This document shows, piece after piece, positions 51,046 through 60,435 of a stretch of DNA of 64,000 nt (position 1 is its first letter; each line of letters begins with the position of its first letter). This DNA is from Bacteroidales bacterium (lineage in GTDB: Bacteria; Bacteroidota; Bacteroidia; Bacteroidales; P3). The stretch covers positions 1 to 64,000 of the forward strand of contig JAFTBM010000045.1 of the NCBI GenBank assembly GCA_017455205.1. Direction: 5' to 3'. The position numbers and the translations under genes were made by a program. Below the pieces are notes generated by a model. It made no database searches and was not told the DNA's origin. It saw only the letters and a program-made list of their open reading frames with translations.

Positions 51046-53049
51046 TCAGAGGGGTAGGGCATCGAGCAGCTGGTCGCTGACGAGGTTGGGGAGGGTTACC
51101 TTGAGGTCGGGGCAAAGCTCCATGGCGCGGCGGATGGCAAACATGGCCCCTTCGTTGCGTGCCCAGGAGCGGCGGCTAATACCGTTGTTGACGTCCCAGT
51201 GAAGCATCTGCCGCAGGCGGCGGTCGCAAGCCTCACTGCCATCGAGCACCATGCCGAAGCCTCCGTTGATGACCTCGCCCCAGCCTACGCCGCCACCATT
51301 GTGGATAGAGACCCACGTGGCGCCGCGGAAGGAGTCGCCGATGACGTTCTGGATGGCCATGTCGGCGGTGCGGTTGGAGCCGTCGTAGATATTGCTGGTC
51401 TCTCGGAAAGGCGAGTCGGTTCCGCTGACGTCGTGGTGGTCGCGTCCGAGGACGATAGGTGCCGAGATTTCGCCGCGGCGGATGGCCTCGTTGAAGCGGG
51501 CGGCAATGGTGGTGCGCCCTTCGCAGTCGGCATAGAGGATACGTGCCTGGCTGCCAACCACGAGGTGGTTTGCCTTGGCACCGCGAATCCACTGGATATT
51601 GTCGTGCATCTGCTGCTGGATTTCGGCGGGGGAGTGGGAGGCTATCTCTTCCAGTGCTTCGATGGCGATATGGTCGGTGCGGTCGAGGTCGGCAGGGGCG
51701 CCGCTGGTGCAGACCCAGCGGAAGGGGCCGAAGCCGTAGTCGAAGCACATCGGCCCCATGATGTCCTGCACGTAGGAGGGGTAGCGGAAAGCCGAGTGGT
51801 CGGCGTTCCAGACGTCGGCACCAGCACGGCTGCTTTCGAGGAGGAAGGCGTTGCCATAGTCGAAGAAGTACATGCCTTGGGCGGTGAGGCGGTTGATGGC
51901 TGCCACTTGTCGGCGGAGGCTTTCCTGCACTCGCTCTTTGAAGAGGTCGGGCTGCTCGGCCATCATCTGTTTGGCCTCGTCGAAGCTGAGCCCCACGGGG
52001 TAGTAGCCGCCGGCCCAGGGGTTGTGGAGCGAAGTCTGGTCGGAGCCGAGGTCGACTTGGATATGGTGGTCAGCGCAGTATTCCCAGAGGTCTACCACAT
52101 TGCCTTGGTAGGCGAAACTTCGGGCGATTTTGGCCTCGCGTGCCTTGCCTACGGCTTGGAATAGCTCATCGAGGTCGGAGTGCACTTCATCCACCCATCC
52201 CTGGGAGAAACGCTTCTGCGTGGCGGCGGGATTGATTTCGGCGGTGATGCTGACCACGCCTGCAATGTTGCCTGCCTTGGGCTGGGCTCCGCTCATGCCG
52301 CCAAGTCCGGCGGTAACAAAGAGTTTACCAGCGGTGCCGCCGCCGAGTTTGCGGGCGGCATTGAGGACGGTGATGGTGGTGCCGTGAACGATGCCTTGCG
52401 GGCCGATGTACATATAGCTGCCGGCGGTCATCTGTCCGTACTGCGTCACGCCGAGGGCATTGTAGCGTTCCCAGTCGTCGGGGCGGGAGTAGTTGGGAAT
52501 CATCATGCCATTGGTAACCACCACACGCGGGGCTTCTTTGTGGCTTGGGTAGAGCCCCATGGGGTGGCCGCTGTACATGACGAGGGTCTGCTCGTCGGTC
52601 ATCTCGGAGAGGTACTGCATCGCGAGGCGGTACTGTGCCCAGTTCTGAAAGACGGCACCGTTGCCGCCGTAGGTGATTAGTTCGTGTGGGTGCTGGGCCA
52701 CAGCGGGGTCGAGGTTGTTTTGTATCATGAGCATGATGGCGGCAGCCTGACGGCAGCGGGCGGGATAGTCGCTGATGGGGTGGGCATGCATGGGGTAAGT
52801 AGGCCGTAGGCGGTACATATAGATGCGGCCATACTTCTGCAGCTCGTCGGCGAACTCGGGTGCCAGCTCAGCGTGGTGCTTGGGGTGGAAGTAGCGCAAG
52901 GCGTTGCGGATGGCCAGCCGCTTTTCGGCAGGCGATAGGATGTCCTTGCGGCGCGGAGCGTGGTTCACTGCCGTGTCGTAGGGCTGGGGGGCGGGCAGGG
53001 GGTCGGGGATGCCGAGGCGGAGGTCGGCTTGGAATACGTCAAGGGTCAT
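51046..53049 (-). CDS. hutU: Urocanate hydratase
   Basis: A 667-residue enzyme of histidine degradation converting urocanate to imidazolonepropionate with tightly bound NAD. Diagnostic segments: GQMTAGSYMYIGPQGIVHGTT, GLGGMSGAQPKAG, the active-site region YADCEGRTTIAARFN and RDHHDVSGTDSPFRET, then HNGGGVGWGEVINGGFGMVLDG. It is longer than the about 555-residue proteobacterial enzyme, as in other Bacteroidota. No hutH, hutI or fold-type partner genes are in the window. It begins 49 bp after the subtilase gene stop and may share its transcript. Confidence 0.95.
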   Translation of the reverse strand: MTLDVFQADLRLGIPDPLPAPQPYDTAVNHAPRRKDILSPAEKRLAIRNALRYFHPKHHAELAPEFADELQKYGRIYMYRLRPTYPMHAHPISDYPARCRQAAAIMLMIQNNLDPAVAQHPHELITYGGNGAVFQNWAQYRLAMQYLSEMTDEQTLVMYSGHPMGLYPSHKEAPRVVVTNGMMIPNYSRPDDWERYNALGVTQYGQMTAGSYMYIGPQGIVHGTTITVLNAARKLGGGTAGKLFVTAGLGGMSGAQPKAGNIAGVVSITAEINPAATQKRFSQGWVDEVHSDLDELFQAVGKAREAKIARSFAYQGNVVDLWEYCADHHIQVDLGSDQTSLHNPWAGGYYPVGLSFDEAKQMMAEQPDLFKERVQESLRRQVAAINRLTAQGMYFFDYGNAFLLESSRAGADVWNADHSAFRYPSYVQDIMGPMCFDYGFGPFRWVCTSGAPADLDRTDHIAIEALEEIASHSPAEIQQQMHDNIQWIRGAKANHLVVGSQARILYADCEGRTTIAARFNEAIRRGEISAPIVLGRDHHDVSGTDSPFRETSNIYDGSNRTADMAIQNVIGDSFRGATWVSIHNGGGVGWGEVINGGFGMVLDGSEACDRRLRQMLHWDVNNGISRRSWARNEGAMFAIRRAMELCPDLKVTLPNLVSDQLLDALPL

Positions 53050-53098
53050 GGCTGATGGGGGTTTGAATGGGTTGATGCTTATGTTGGACTATCGTTGG

Positions 53099-55420
53099 CT
53101 AAAAGAGGATTTGCAGGCCGATTTCGAGGTTGGGGAGTTCCACCTGCGGCGTGCTGCTCGCCGCGGCAAGGCTGCCTATGCGGTAGCGTGCGTAGAGGCC
53201 GAGGGCATCGCGGGAGAAGCGGGTGGTGATGCCGTAGTTCCAACGATAGGCATCGAGGGGGCTGGGGTTGGAGTATTCGAGCGTGGTCTTGCTGGCGGGG
53301 ATGCCGTTGGCGGGTTTGCCTTTGAGGCTGTAGCTGGTGTAGCCGTAGGAGGCGTAGAAGCCAAGATCCCAGTGGATACCTTTGCCCATAATGCCATAGG
53401 GAAGGAAGCGGACGCGCTGGAAGACTTCGAGGCTGACCTCGCCGAGGCGTGCGCGGCGATGGCTCACCTTCTGCATCGCATCGATAGTGGCTGGCAGGGC
53501 GAGCGACTGCTCCAGGGTGTTGGTCAGCATCCCCTTGTAGTTGAAGGCAGCGGTGCCCCATTCCAAGCCAAGGCCGATACGGTAGGGCTTGGCGAGGGCG
53601 TGCATCACCCTGACCCCTATGCGCTCGGCAGGCGACCAGGCAAGCATCGAGAGCTGGCTGTGGGAAGTCTTGGCGGGCAGCCCGAGGAGGAAGTAGAAGT
53701 CGGCAGTCCACTCGGCATTGCTTCCCCACTTGGAGGGCTGCTCGGAGGCCACGTGGTGGTAGTCAATGCCTTCTTCCCGTCCAATGAGTGCTCCTTCACG
53801 GCTGGCGACCTCGGACCAGAAGGAGAAGAGGGAGTCTACCGAAGTGGAGACGAGACTATCGGTGTAGCCAGCGAAGTGGGCCACGAGGCTGTTGCCAGGG
53901 GCGATGGTGAAGACGAGGGTGGAGAGGGAGTCGATGACGCTAATATTGCGCTTGCCGTAGCGGACGATGCTGCGGTCGGGGCGACTCTCCTTGTAGAAGA
54001 TAGCCTTTTGGCCGAAGATGCCCAGCGGCTGCAGGCTGATGCGCCCTTCGTGCTGCACAAGGCGGAAGGTTGGCGCTGCAGGCGCAGCCTCCCCAGTGAA
54101 GAACGAGGCTTGCGGCACACCATAGCCGAAGGCATAGTCGGCGTAGGGGTAGAGGTCGGCACTCTGCTCAATGAGGTGGAAGAGCTCCATGACGGTGGCC
54201 TCGCGTCGTGTCTGCCAAGCACAAGCTGCAAATCCGGCCACGAGCGGGCAGGAGAAGCTGGTGCCATCGATGCGATGGGTGGCCTTGGTGCTCTTGGTAT
54301 CGGCCGTCAGGGCATTGCCGAAGGCACAGACGTTGGGTTTCTGCCTTCCGTCTGCCGAAGGACCATAGGAGGAGAAGTAGATGTGGTTGTAGCTGGTCAG
54401 GCTATGCTCAATGCCCCCAATGCAGAGTGCACTGTCGGCATCGGAGGGGGTAACGATAGTGCGCCATTGGCGGGAGGTGGCTTCGTTTCCAGCCGAGTTG
54501 CATACGAGGATACCCTTACGGGCAGCCATATTGGCTGCCTTGGCCACGTAGCTGGTGCCGTCCATGTCGGTGGTGTAGTGCCGCTCCTTGCCGTAGCCGA
54601 GCGAGGAGGAGATGATGTCGGCACCATGCTTGTCTGCCCATTCTACGGCCATCTGCCACCAGATTTCCTCCTTGAAAGGCTCAGTTTCCACCTCGGTGCG
54701 TGCCAAGAGGAACTCGGCGCCAGTGGCCAAGCCAAGCTGTTTGCCGCCAACCATTCCCGTGATGCAGCTGAGGGTCATCGTGCCGTGGCTGTTCCAGCCG
54801 TAGACGTTCTCGCGGCAGTTGGGGAAGTTCCAAGTGGCGATGATACGATGGCCATCGCGCAGGTGGCGGAAGGCCTCGTGCTTGTCCACAAGGGGAAACC
54901 CGCCATCGAAGACTGCGATACGCACACCCGAGCCGTCGATGCCGTGCTGGCGAAAGGAAGTGCCACCCATTCGGAGCAGCTGGTCGGTGAGGGAAGCAAG
55001 GGTGTCGAGGTCTACTATGATGTCGGCGGTAGCTGGGGCAGCGGCAAGCGTAGCATACCCCTCGATGGGTTGCACCCGTGCCACACAGGGCAGGTTGGCC
55101 ATAGCAATGGCCTGGTCGGCCGTGGCCACCACACCTATGGCGTTGAGCCAACGACTTTCGCCCACCACCTCGGTTGCCTGCTCGGCCACAGAGGCGACGT
55201 AGGCCGCTTTGAGGGGATAGTTGCTCTCGTGGTGGAGGTCGGCACCGCTGCGCTGGTAGCGACTGACGGCGTGAGGGTCGAAGTAGGCGTAGGGGTCGAA
55301 TTCCACGCCCTCTTTGTCGGTCAGGAATACCCAGTAGGCCGATTGCGCTGCCACTGGACAGGCGAAGCCAACAAACAGGGCCACCAAGAGGGATTTTGCT
55401 GCATTCATAGCTGCCATCAT
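53099..55420 (-). CDS. Subtilisin-like (S8) protease with C-terminal outer-membrane barrel-like domain
   Basis: A 773-residue exported protein (signal ending CPVAA). Residues about 25-130 form a propeptide-like region. The S8 domain has Asp in IAVFDGGFPL, His in GWNSHGTMTLS and Ser in GTSFSCPLVAGFA, so the triad is complete. A beta-rich middle domain (about 440-520) follows. The last about 230 residues (from SKWGSNAEWTADFYFLLG) alternate aromatic and polar residues and end with EIGLQILF; a C-terminal Phe is typical of outer-membrane barrels. It therefore looks like a membrane-anchored or autotransporter-like subtilase. No T9SS sorting domain is seen. Start overlaps the recO stop (ATGA). Confidence 0.85.
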   Translation of the reverse strand: MMAAMNAAKSLLVALFVGFACPVAAQSAYWVFLTDKEGVEFDPYAYFDPHAVSRYQRSGADLHHESNYPLKAAYVASVAEQATEVVGESRWLNAIGVVATADQAIAMANLPCVARVQPIEGYATLAAAPATADIIVDLDTLASLTDQLLRMGGTSFRQHGIDGSGVRIAVFDGGFPLVDKHEAFRHLRDGHRIIATWNFPNCRENVYGWNSHGTMTLSCITGMVGGKQLGLATGAEFLLARTEVETEPFKEEIWWQMAVEWADKHGADIISSSLGYGKERHYTTDMDGTSYVAKAANMAARKGILVCNSAGNEATSRQWRTIVTPSDADSALCIGGIEHSLTSYNHIYFSSYGPSADGRQKPNVCAFGNALTADTKSTKATHRIDGTSFSCPLVAGFAACAWQTRREATVMELFHLIEQSADLYPYADYAFGYGVPQASFFTGEAAPAAPTFRLVQHEGRISLQPLGIFGQKAIFYKESRPDRSIVRYGKRNISVIDSLSTLVFTIAPGNSLVAHFAGYTDSLVSTSVDSLFSFWSEVASREGALIGREEGIDYHHVASEQPSKWGSNAEWTADFYFLLGLPAKTSHSQLSMLAWSPAERIGVRVMHALAKPYRIGLGLEWGTAAFNYKGMLTNTLEQSLALPATIDAMQKVSHRRARLGEVSLEVFQRVRFLPYGIMGKGIHWDLGFYASYGYTSYSLKGKPANGIPASKTTLEYSNPSPLDAYRWNYGITTRFSRDALGLYARYRIGSLAAASSTPQVELPNLEIGLQILF

Positions 55421-56139
55421 TTCAATAAAGTATGCAATATATCGGGGCTTGCCATCTGGCCGAAGCCCGAGAGGTGGAGCTGAAGATAGGCCAGGAGGGA
55501 GTCCATCAGGTCGCGCCTTAATTTGTGGGGAGGGAGTTCGGAGGGAGGCTGCGTGGAGGGGGTGGCGAGGTAGCGGTGGAGGGTGGCAGAGAGAGGGAGG
55601 GAGAGGGTGGACTCGGTGGCCGCAGGGAGGAAGTGTCCCTCCTGCAAGTCGAAGTAGGGTCTTGCGGGTGCGTAGTTATCCCTTGGGGCAATGCCCATAT
55701 ATTCCGCCACAGAGAGGAGGAATCGCAGCGGCTGGTCGGCTTGCGTACGAGCTGTGCCATCAGCTTCGGCCACCTGCTGGGCCACATAATCCCACAGGTC
55801 GGGCTGGGGGTTGGCCTCGCGCAGCGCTTTGTATAGCACCTCGGTCATAAACATACGCAAAGCGTTTCCCTCGGGGGAAGGCATCGGTAGCGGCTGGCGT
55901 GGCGAGAGTTCCTTGACAAAGCCCAACTCGCGACGCGGATTGTCGTAGACCGTCATATCCACGCACGAGAGGGGTTGCAGAAGGTTCTGCTTCGCACGTC
56001 CTTTTGCCGTGCGCACCCCCTTGATGATATATGGCTTCACACCGAGCCTGCGGGTGAACACACGAGCCACCACAGAGCTTTCGCCATAGGGGGTGGTGTG
56101 GAGCACAAATCCAGGGGTGGTGAGAAGCGTGGAGGGCAT
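55417..56139 (-). CDS. recO: DNA repair protein RecO
   Basis: A 240-residue recombination mediator that, with RecR/RecF, loads RecA on SSB-coated DNA. The N-terminal OB fold (TPGFVLHTTPYGESSVVARVFTRRLGVKPYIIKGV) and helical C-terminal domain match Bacteroidota RecO. The zinc cysteines found in some RecO proteins are absent. It lies 15 bp after porZ and overlaps the subtilase gene by ATGA. Confidence 0.93.
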   Translation of the reverse strand: MPSTLLTTPGFVLHTTPYGESSVVARVFTRRLGVKPYIIKGVRTAKGRAKQNLLQPLSCVDMTVYDNPRRELGFVKELSPRQPLPMPSPEGNALRMFMTEVLYKALREANPQPDLWDYVAQQVAEADGTARTQADQPLRFLLSVAEYMGIAPRDNYAPARPYFDLQEGHFLPAATESTLSLPLSATLHRYLATPSTQPPSELPPHKLRRDLMDSLLAYLQLHLSGFGQMASPDILHTLLK

Positions 56140-56154
56140 AGCCGATGGGGGGAA

Positions 56155-58464
56155 TTAGCGAATGACAAGTATCTTAGTTACACTCTTGCCCGAGGCTTCG
56201 GCGGTGGCAGCAAAGACGTAGTAGACACCGGCAGCCACACGCTCACCCTCGTCGGTGCGAAGGCGCCATATAGCCTGTCCGCCGAGGGCTTGGGTGGTGA
56301 AGACGGTATGACCCGCCGCATCGGTGATATGCACCAAGGCATCGCGAGCCAGCCCTTTGATGGCCACTGGACCATCGTAGCCTGGCCGCACAGGATTGGG
56401 GAAGGCATAGACGGTTTCCTCGGGTTCACCAGTTGCCTCGGTGGCATCGGAGCGGTAGATTTGCACTCCACGGTCGGTGCCAATATATAGCAATCCGCTG
56501 TGGGGTTGGATGGCAAGTGTGGTGATTTTGTCGGAGAGCAAAGGGCTTTCGGCTGCGGTGAAGTGGCGGAGCTGGGTCAAGCCATCGGCGGAGAGGAGGT
56601 AGAGACCTCCCGAAGCGGTTCCTACCCACTTGCGGTTGGCACCATCGACGGCTATGGCTGTGATGTTCTCGTAGGCCATCAAGTATTCGTAGATACCTCG
56701 GTCGGAGATGGTGATATTGCTGCAGACCACGGGCGACACTTCGCCCATGCCTCCGCCCGCGAAGACGCGCCCTCCATCGTAGACCACCTTGATGCCCTGG
56801 TCGGTTCCCACCCAGATGCTACCTTCGCGGTCCTGCACTATGGCGTTCACCGTCTGCGTCTGCAGGCGGCTGCCATTGTTTGGATTGACTGTGGCGATGC
56901 GACTTACGCCATCGTGCACATAGATGGCGTTGTTGCGACCAGCAAACCACAGGTAGCCCGTGATGCTGTCGCGCAGCAACTTGTCCACTTCGAGCATAGG
57001 TGCGATGTATTCTGTGGAGAAGCTCTTCCAACTGCCATCGGGCTTGCGTGCCACGAGAGCCGCTGGGCTGCTGGAATTGACTGCCCAAAGCGTGCCATCG
57101 GGGGCAAAAGTCATAGCACCCACGCGCAGGGTTCCGAAGTCGCCCACTACGTAGCGGTGCAGCACACCACCGGTGTTGGTCTCGTCGTAGAGCGTGGCCA
57201 CACGTCCATCCCTGATTGAAGCCACTCCTGTCCCCCAAAGTGCAGCCAGCATCTCGCTGCTATCCACTGGGTTGATGCAGGCAGCCACGATGTCGCTACC
57301 ACCCGAGGGGAGACTTTCGCCGAGGCGGAGGGTCTTCCATTCCAAGCCATCAGCAATGCCTAAATTGGGGGCAATATAGGAGCTGGCGTAGATAGTGGTA
57401 TGCCCACCTGGGCAGAGCAGCATCTGCTTCCCAGCTGGCACCAGGCGGTAGACGTTCTCGCCCGTGGCTGGTCCGTTGGGGATAAACGTGGAGTTACCCC
57501 AAGGGCAAAGCCGCACCAGACCAAGCCATCGGTGAGCCACCCATAGGCATCCCTCGCCGTCCTCCACGGCATCGGAGGCCTGGAGGTCAGCCCAGCCATC
57601 ATAGAGCGTTAGGCTGTCTTTCAAAGCCAAATGGCTATCGTAGCGCCACACCCCATGGTTAGTGCTGACCGCGAGCACATCGCCCCCCACATGCAAGGCT
57701 CTGATATTTCCCATCGGCAGGTTGTCGCGTCCCGTGGGCGAAAGGATGAGCAGCTGCATACTATCGGGCGAGGCACTATAGCCTGCGGCCACCAGTGAGC
57801 CACCGAAATGAACCACGTGAGGGATAGTGATGCCCGCCAAAGAACTCTCCACCCGCCACCGACTGCTGATGCCCGGATGGCGCTCGGCCAGGGCTACCAC
57901 CTTCAGTCCTTCGCCCGTGGCGGCATAGATGGAATCCGAGGAGAAGGCTATATCGTAGACAGGGGTACTGCCACCATCGGCACCCAAATACCAAGTCTCT
58001 TTGATTTCGTGCCGCTTGATGTCCACCACCACCACGCCGAAGCTTGCCGAGAGGTAGGCATAGCCACCGTGGAAACTGATGCTGTTGATCGACTTATCGC
58101 CCGAGAGGGTGCTACGCTTGATGTCGGGCAGGTTGTAGACCAAGCCGCCTTGCAGCAGGTCGATGTTGGAATTGGTGTAGGCCACCGCAAGGCAGGCCGT
58201 CTGCGGGTCGTAGGCCATAGCGGCTACACGTGTGTCGCTCATGCCCCAGGCTTTCCCCATGACCTCCACCGACTGGTCGGCCTTGTGGAAGGCGTACATG
58301 CCAGTGGCGCCTGCGGCATAGACTGTCTCACCCGCCACCGCCACATGTCCGACCGACTCGAAGTCGAAACAATCAGTCCACTGCCCGAGGGCCAGCTGCG
58401 CTCGGCTGCCCATAGTGCCCAGCAGCAGGACACACAACATACCTATCGCCAGTTTGCCTCTCAT
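56155..58464 (-). CDS. porZ: Type IX secretion system protein PorZ
   Basis: A 769-residue surface component of the T9SS attachment complex, thought to bind A-LPS and work with the sortase PorU. Signal peptide MRGKLAIGMLCVLLLGTMGSRAQ. Two beta-propeller domains built from Kelch/two-component-regulator-like repeats (for example DREGSIWVGTDQGIKVVYDGG, SGLLYIGTDRGVQIYR) are followed by a C-terminal T9SS sorting domain (YAFPNPVRPGYDG..GVYYVFAAT). Length fits P. gingivalis PorZ. The frame is open 31 codons upstream; ATG 58464 overlaps the mreD stop (ATGA) and begins the signal peptide. Presence of porZ implies a working T9SS for the C25 peptidase. Confidence 0.92.
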   Translation of the reverse strand: MRGKLAIGMLCVLLLGTMGSRAQLALGQWTDCFDFESVGHVAVAGETVYAAGATGMYAFHKADQSVEVMGKAWGMSDTRVAAMAYDPQTACLAVAYTNSNIDLLQGGLVYNLPDIKRSTLSGDKSINSISFHGGYAYLSASFGVVVVDIKRHEIKETWYLGADGGSTPVYDIAFSSDSIYAATGEGLKVVALAERHPGISSRWRVESSLAGITIPHVVHFGGSLVAAGYSASPDSMQLLILSPTGRDNLPMGNIRALHVGGDVLAVSTNHGVWRYDSHLALKDSLTLYDGWADLQASDAVEDGEGCLWVAHRWLGLVRLCPWGNSTFIPNGPATGENVYRLVPAGKQMLLCPGGHTTIYASSYIAPNLGIADGLEWKTLRLGESLPSGGSDIVAACINPVDSSEMLAALWGTGVASIRDGRVATLYDETNTGGVLHRYVVGDFGTLRVGAMTFAPDGTLWAVNSSSPAALVARKPDGSWKSFSTEYIAPMLEVDKLLRDSITGYLWFAGRNNAIYVHDGVSRIATVNPNNGSRLQTQTVNAIVQDREGSIWVGTDQGIKVVYDGGRVFAGGGMGEVSPVVCSNITISDRGIYEYLMAYENITAIAVDGANRKWVGTASGGLYLLSADGLTQLRHFTAAESPLLSDKITTLAIQPHSGLLYIGTDRGVQIYRSDATEATGEPEETVYAFPNPVRPGYDGPVAIKGLARDALVHITDAAGHTVFTTQALGGQAIWRLRTDEGERVAAGVYYVFAATAEASGKSVTKILVIR

Positions 58465-58976
58465 GTCGTCTCCCTTTTGAGAAATACCAACTGATAGAGT
58501 ACTGCCAAGAGGGCTGTCGCCACGGTGCTGCAAACCGAGGCCCACACCACGCCCCACAACCCCCGAGAGCCAAACAACTCAACCCCGTAAAGCACCAAGT
58601 AGAACGCACCCAGCATCAGCACCAGGTAGAAGATGAAATGCTGCGGCGTCACGCTATAGATACTCGGGCGGTTGATAACCACCGGCTCGCCTCGCGTCAG
58701 TATCCTATCCGCAAACCAGATACGCAGCATAGCCACCACCGTGCAGGCCAGCGAGTGAAAGCCCAGTGCATTGTTCATCACATCCATCGTTAGCCCCACG
58801 CCAAAGGCGGTCAGCAGCAGGGGGATACGCTTCATTCCCGTGGGCAACATCAGCACAAACAGCACGTAGAGCATCGGCATCACGTAGCCACCCAGATAGA
58901 CTTGGTTCAGAATCAGCACCTGCACCGCCAGTAGTAGTGCCAGCCTCCCTATATTGCGCCATACCAAATTGTTCAT
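58461..58976 (-). CDS. mreD: Rod shape-determining protein MreD
   Basis: A 171-residue membrane protein with five or six helices. It forms the elongasome scaffold with MreC and RodA. The segment LTMDVMNNALGFHSLACTVVAML is typical. Overlaps mreC upstream and porZ downstream by ATGA. mreB is not in the window. Confidence 0.92.
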   Translation of the reverse strand: MNNLVWRNIGRLALLLAVQVLILNQVYLGGYVMPMLYVLFVLMLPTGMKRIPLLLTAFGVGLTMDVMNNALGFHSLACTVVAMLRIWFADRILTRGEPVVINRPSIYSVTPQHFIFYLVLMLGAFYLVLYGVELFGSRGLWGVVWASVCSTVATALLAVLYQLVFLKRETT

Positions 58977-59806
58977 TCGCTGCCTCCTGTCTTTGCCAGC
59001 AGCTGTTGCTGCTCGTTGTGGAAATGGTTATTGACCACGTAGACGTGGTCGAGCTTGTTGAAGTCGGTGGCCAGACGGATGGTTACCCTGTAGAAGCCGC
59101 TTCCTTGGTCGGCCTCGGCACTGACCACATAGCCCGCCAGCACCCCTTCGGGGAAGTCGTTGGCCTGCCCCGAGGCCACGATGGTGTCGCCCTCGTTGAT
59201 GGCATAGGCAGTGGTGATATCCTCAATCTGCGCATATTGGTAGTTCTTTCCATCCCACACCAGCGACCCGCTCACCCCCGTCCGCTTCACCTTGACGCTG
59301 TTGCGGCTGTCGCTGTGCAGCACCGGCATCACCGTGGAGAAATTGCTGCTGACCGCGACCACCACCCCCACTATCCCGCTGGGCGAGATGATGGCCATGT
59401 CGGGCTCCACTCCGTGGCGGCTGCCTTTGTTAATCATGAGGTAGTTATTCTGCTGCGTCCACGAGTTCTTGATGACCCTCGCCTCTTGGTAGGTGTAGCG
59501 CTGGCGATAGGTAGTGTCGGCCACAGTGAAGACACTATCGGTGTAGCTGATATACGATTCCTCCATCCTCGCTTTCAGGGCGGCATTCTCGGCGGCCAGT
59601 CGGTCGTTTTCGGCCTTCAAGCCAAAATAGCCTCCAATGCTGCCGACTCCTTGGTACCAGCCCCCAGCCACTCCGTTGGCCCACACCACGATGCGCGAAC
59701 CCTGATAGTAGGTGCTCTGCGTCATCATCACCACCGCCGCCACCACCAGCAGCACAAAGACGATGATGTAGTCGCCCCGCCTCAATATTTGCCATAGCCT
59801 ATACAT
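58973..59806 (-). CDS. mreC: Cell shape-determining protein MreC
   Basis: A 277-residue bitopic protein: a short cytoplasmic N-terminus, one membrane helix (about 13-30), a coiled coil (about 62-85, LKAENDRLAAENAALKARM) and the periplasmic beta domains (INKGSRHGVEPDMAIISPSGIVG..). It organises the cell-wall elongation complex. It begins 39 bp after gmk and overlaps mreD by ATGA. Confidence 0.94.
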   Translation of the reverse strand: MYRLWQILRRGDYIIVFVLLVVAAVVMMTQSTYYQGSRIVVWANGVAGGWYQGVGSIGGYFGLKAENDRLAAENAALKARMEESYISYTDSVFTVADTTYRQRYTYQEARVIKNSWTQQNNYLMINKGSRHGVEPDMAIISPSGIVGVVVAVSSNFSTVMPVLHSDSRNSVKVKRTGVSGSLVWDGKNYQYAQIEDITTAYAINEGDTIVASGQANDFPEGVLAGYVVSAEADQGSGFYRVTIRLATDFNKLDHVYVVNNHFHNEQQQLLAKTGGSE

Positions 59807-59845
59807 CGCTCGCCATCTTATCCAGTCCCATATCCATACCCATCG

Positions 59846-60409
59846 CTACCGCTCCAAAAACGCTCCTATAACCGTCCGTGCCTCGGCCACCGCCCGCGAG
59901 AGCACGTCATTGACTATCGTTACATCGAACTCGGGTGCCCGCAGCAGCTCCTCCGCGCTGCGAGCCAGCCGCCTGCCGATAGCCTCCTCGCTGTCGGTGC
60001 CGCGCCCACGCAGCCGCTCCTCCAGCACCTCGAGGCTGGGCGGCTTGACAAATATCGAGAGCGCATCCGCACCAAAGAAGCGCTTGATGTTGCAGCCCCC
60101 GTTGACATCCACATCGAACACTATCACCTTGCCTTCGGCCCATATCCGGTCCACCTCGCTTTTGAGCGTGCCATAACAGGTGCCAGCATACACCTCTTCC
60201 CACTCCAAGAAGTCGCCCCGCGCCGCCCGGCGGCGGAACTCGTCGGGGCTGAGAAAATAATAATCCTTGCCATCGCGTTCATCGCCACGCGGAGCACGCG
60301 AAGTGGCCGATATCGAGAATCCGAAACAGTCGAAATAGCGCATCAGCTGGCTGATGATGGTGGTCTTGCCACACCCCGAGGGAGCCGAGAATAGGATTGC
60401 CTTGCCCAT
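59846..60409 (-). CDS. gmk: Guanylate kinase
   Basis: A 187-residue enzyme phosphorylating GMP to GDP. P-loop SAPSGCGKTT near residue 8, GMP-binding segment SATSRAPRGDERDGKDYYFL, and FLEWEEVYAGTCYGT. Standard length. It lies 26 bp after the conserved hypothetical gene and upstream of mreC. Confidence 0.96.
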   Translation of the reverse strand: MGKAILFSAPSGCGKTTIISQLMRYFDCFGFSISATSRAPRGDERDGKDYYFLSPDEFRRRAARGDFLEWEEVYAGTCYGTLKSEVDRIWAEGKVIVFDVDVNGGCNIKRFFGADALSIFVKPPSLEVLEERLRGRGTDSEEAIGRRLARSAEELLRAPEFDVTIVNDVLSRAVAEARTVIGAFLER

Positions 60410-60435
60410 AGCGTTGCCTGTTGGTTAGCCTGACG

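Noticed and set aside
53009..55483. Open frame of 824 codons on the plus strand opposite the subtilase gene
   Set aside because: It is antisense to a gene with a complete catalytic triad and signal peptide. The translation is Gly/Glu/Val-rich without any domain, as expected from G+C-rich codon shadowing. Similar long shadows opposite ribBA, glsB, the porin, the di-heme gene and the DoxX gene were dropped for the same reason.
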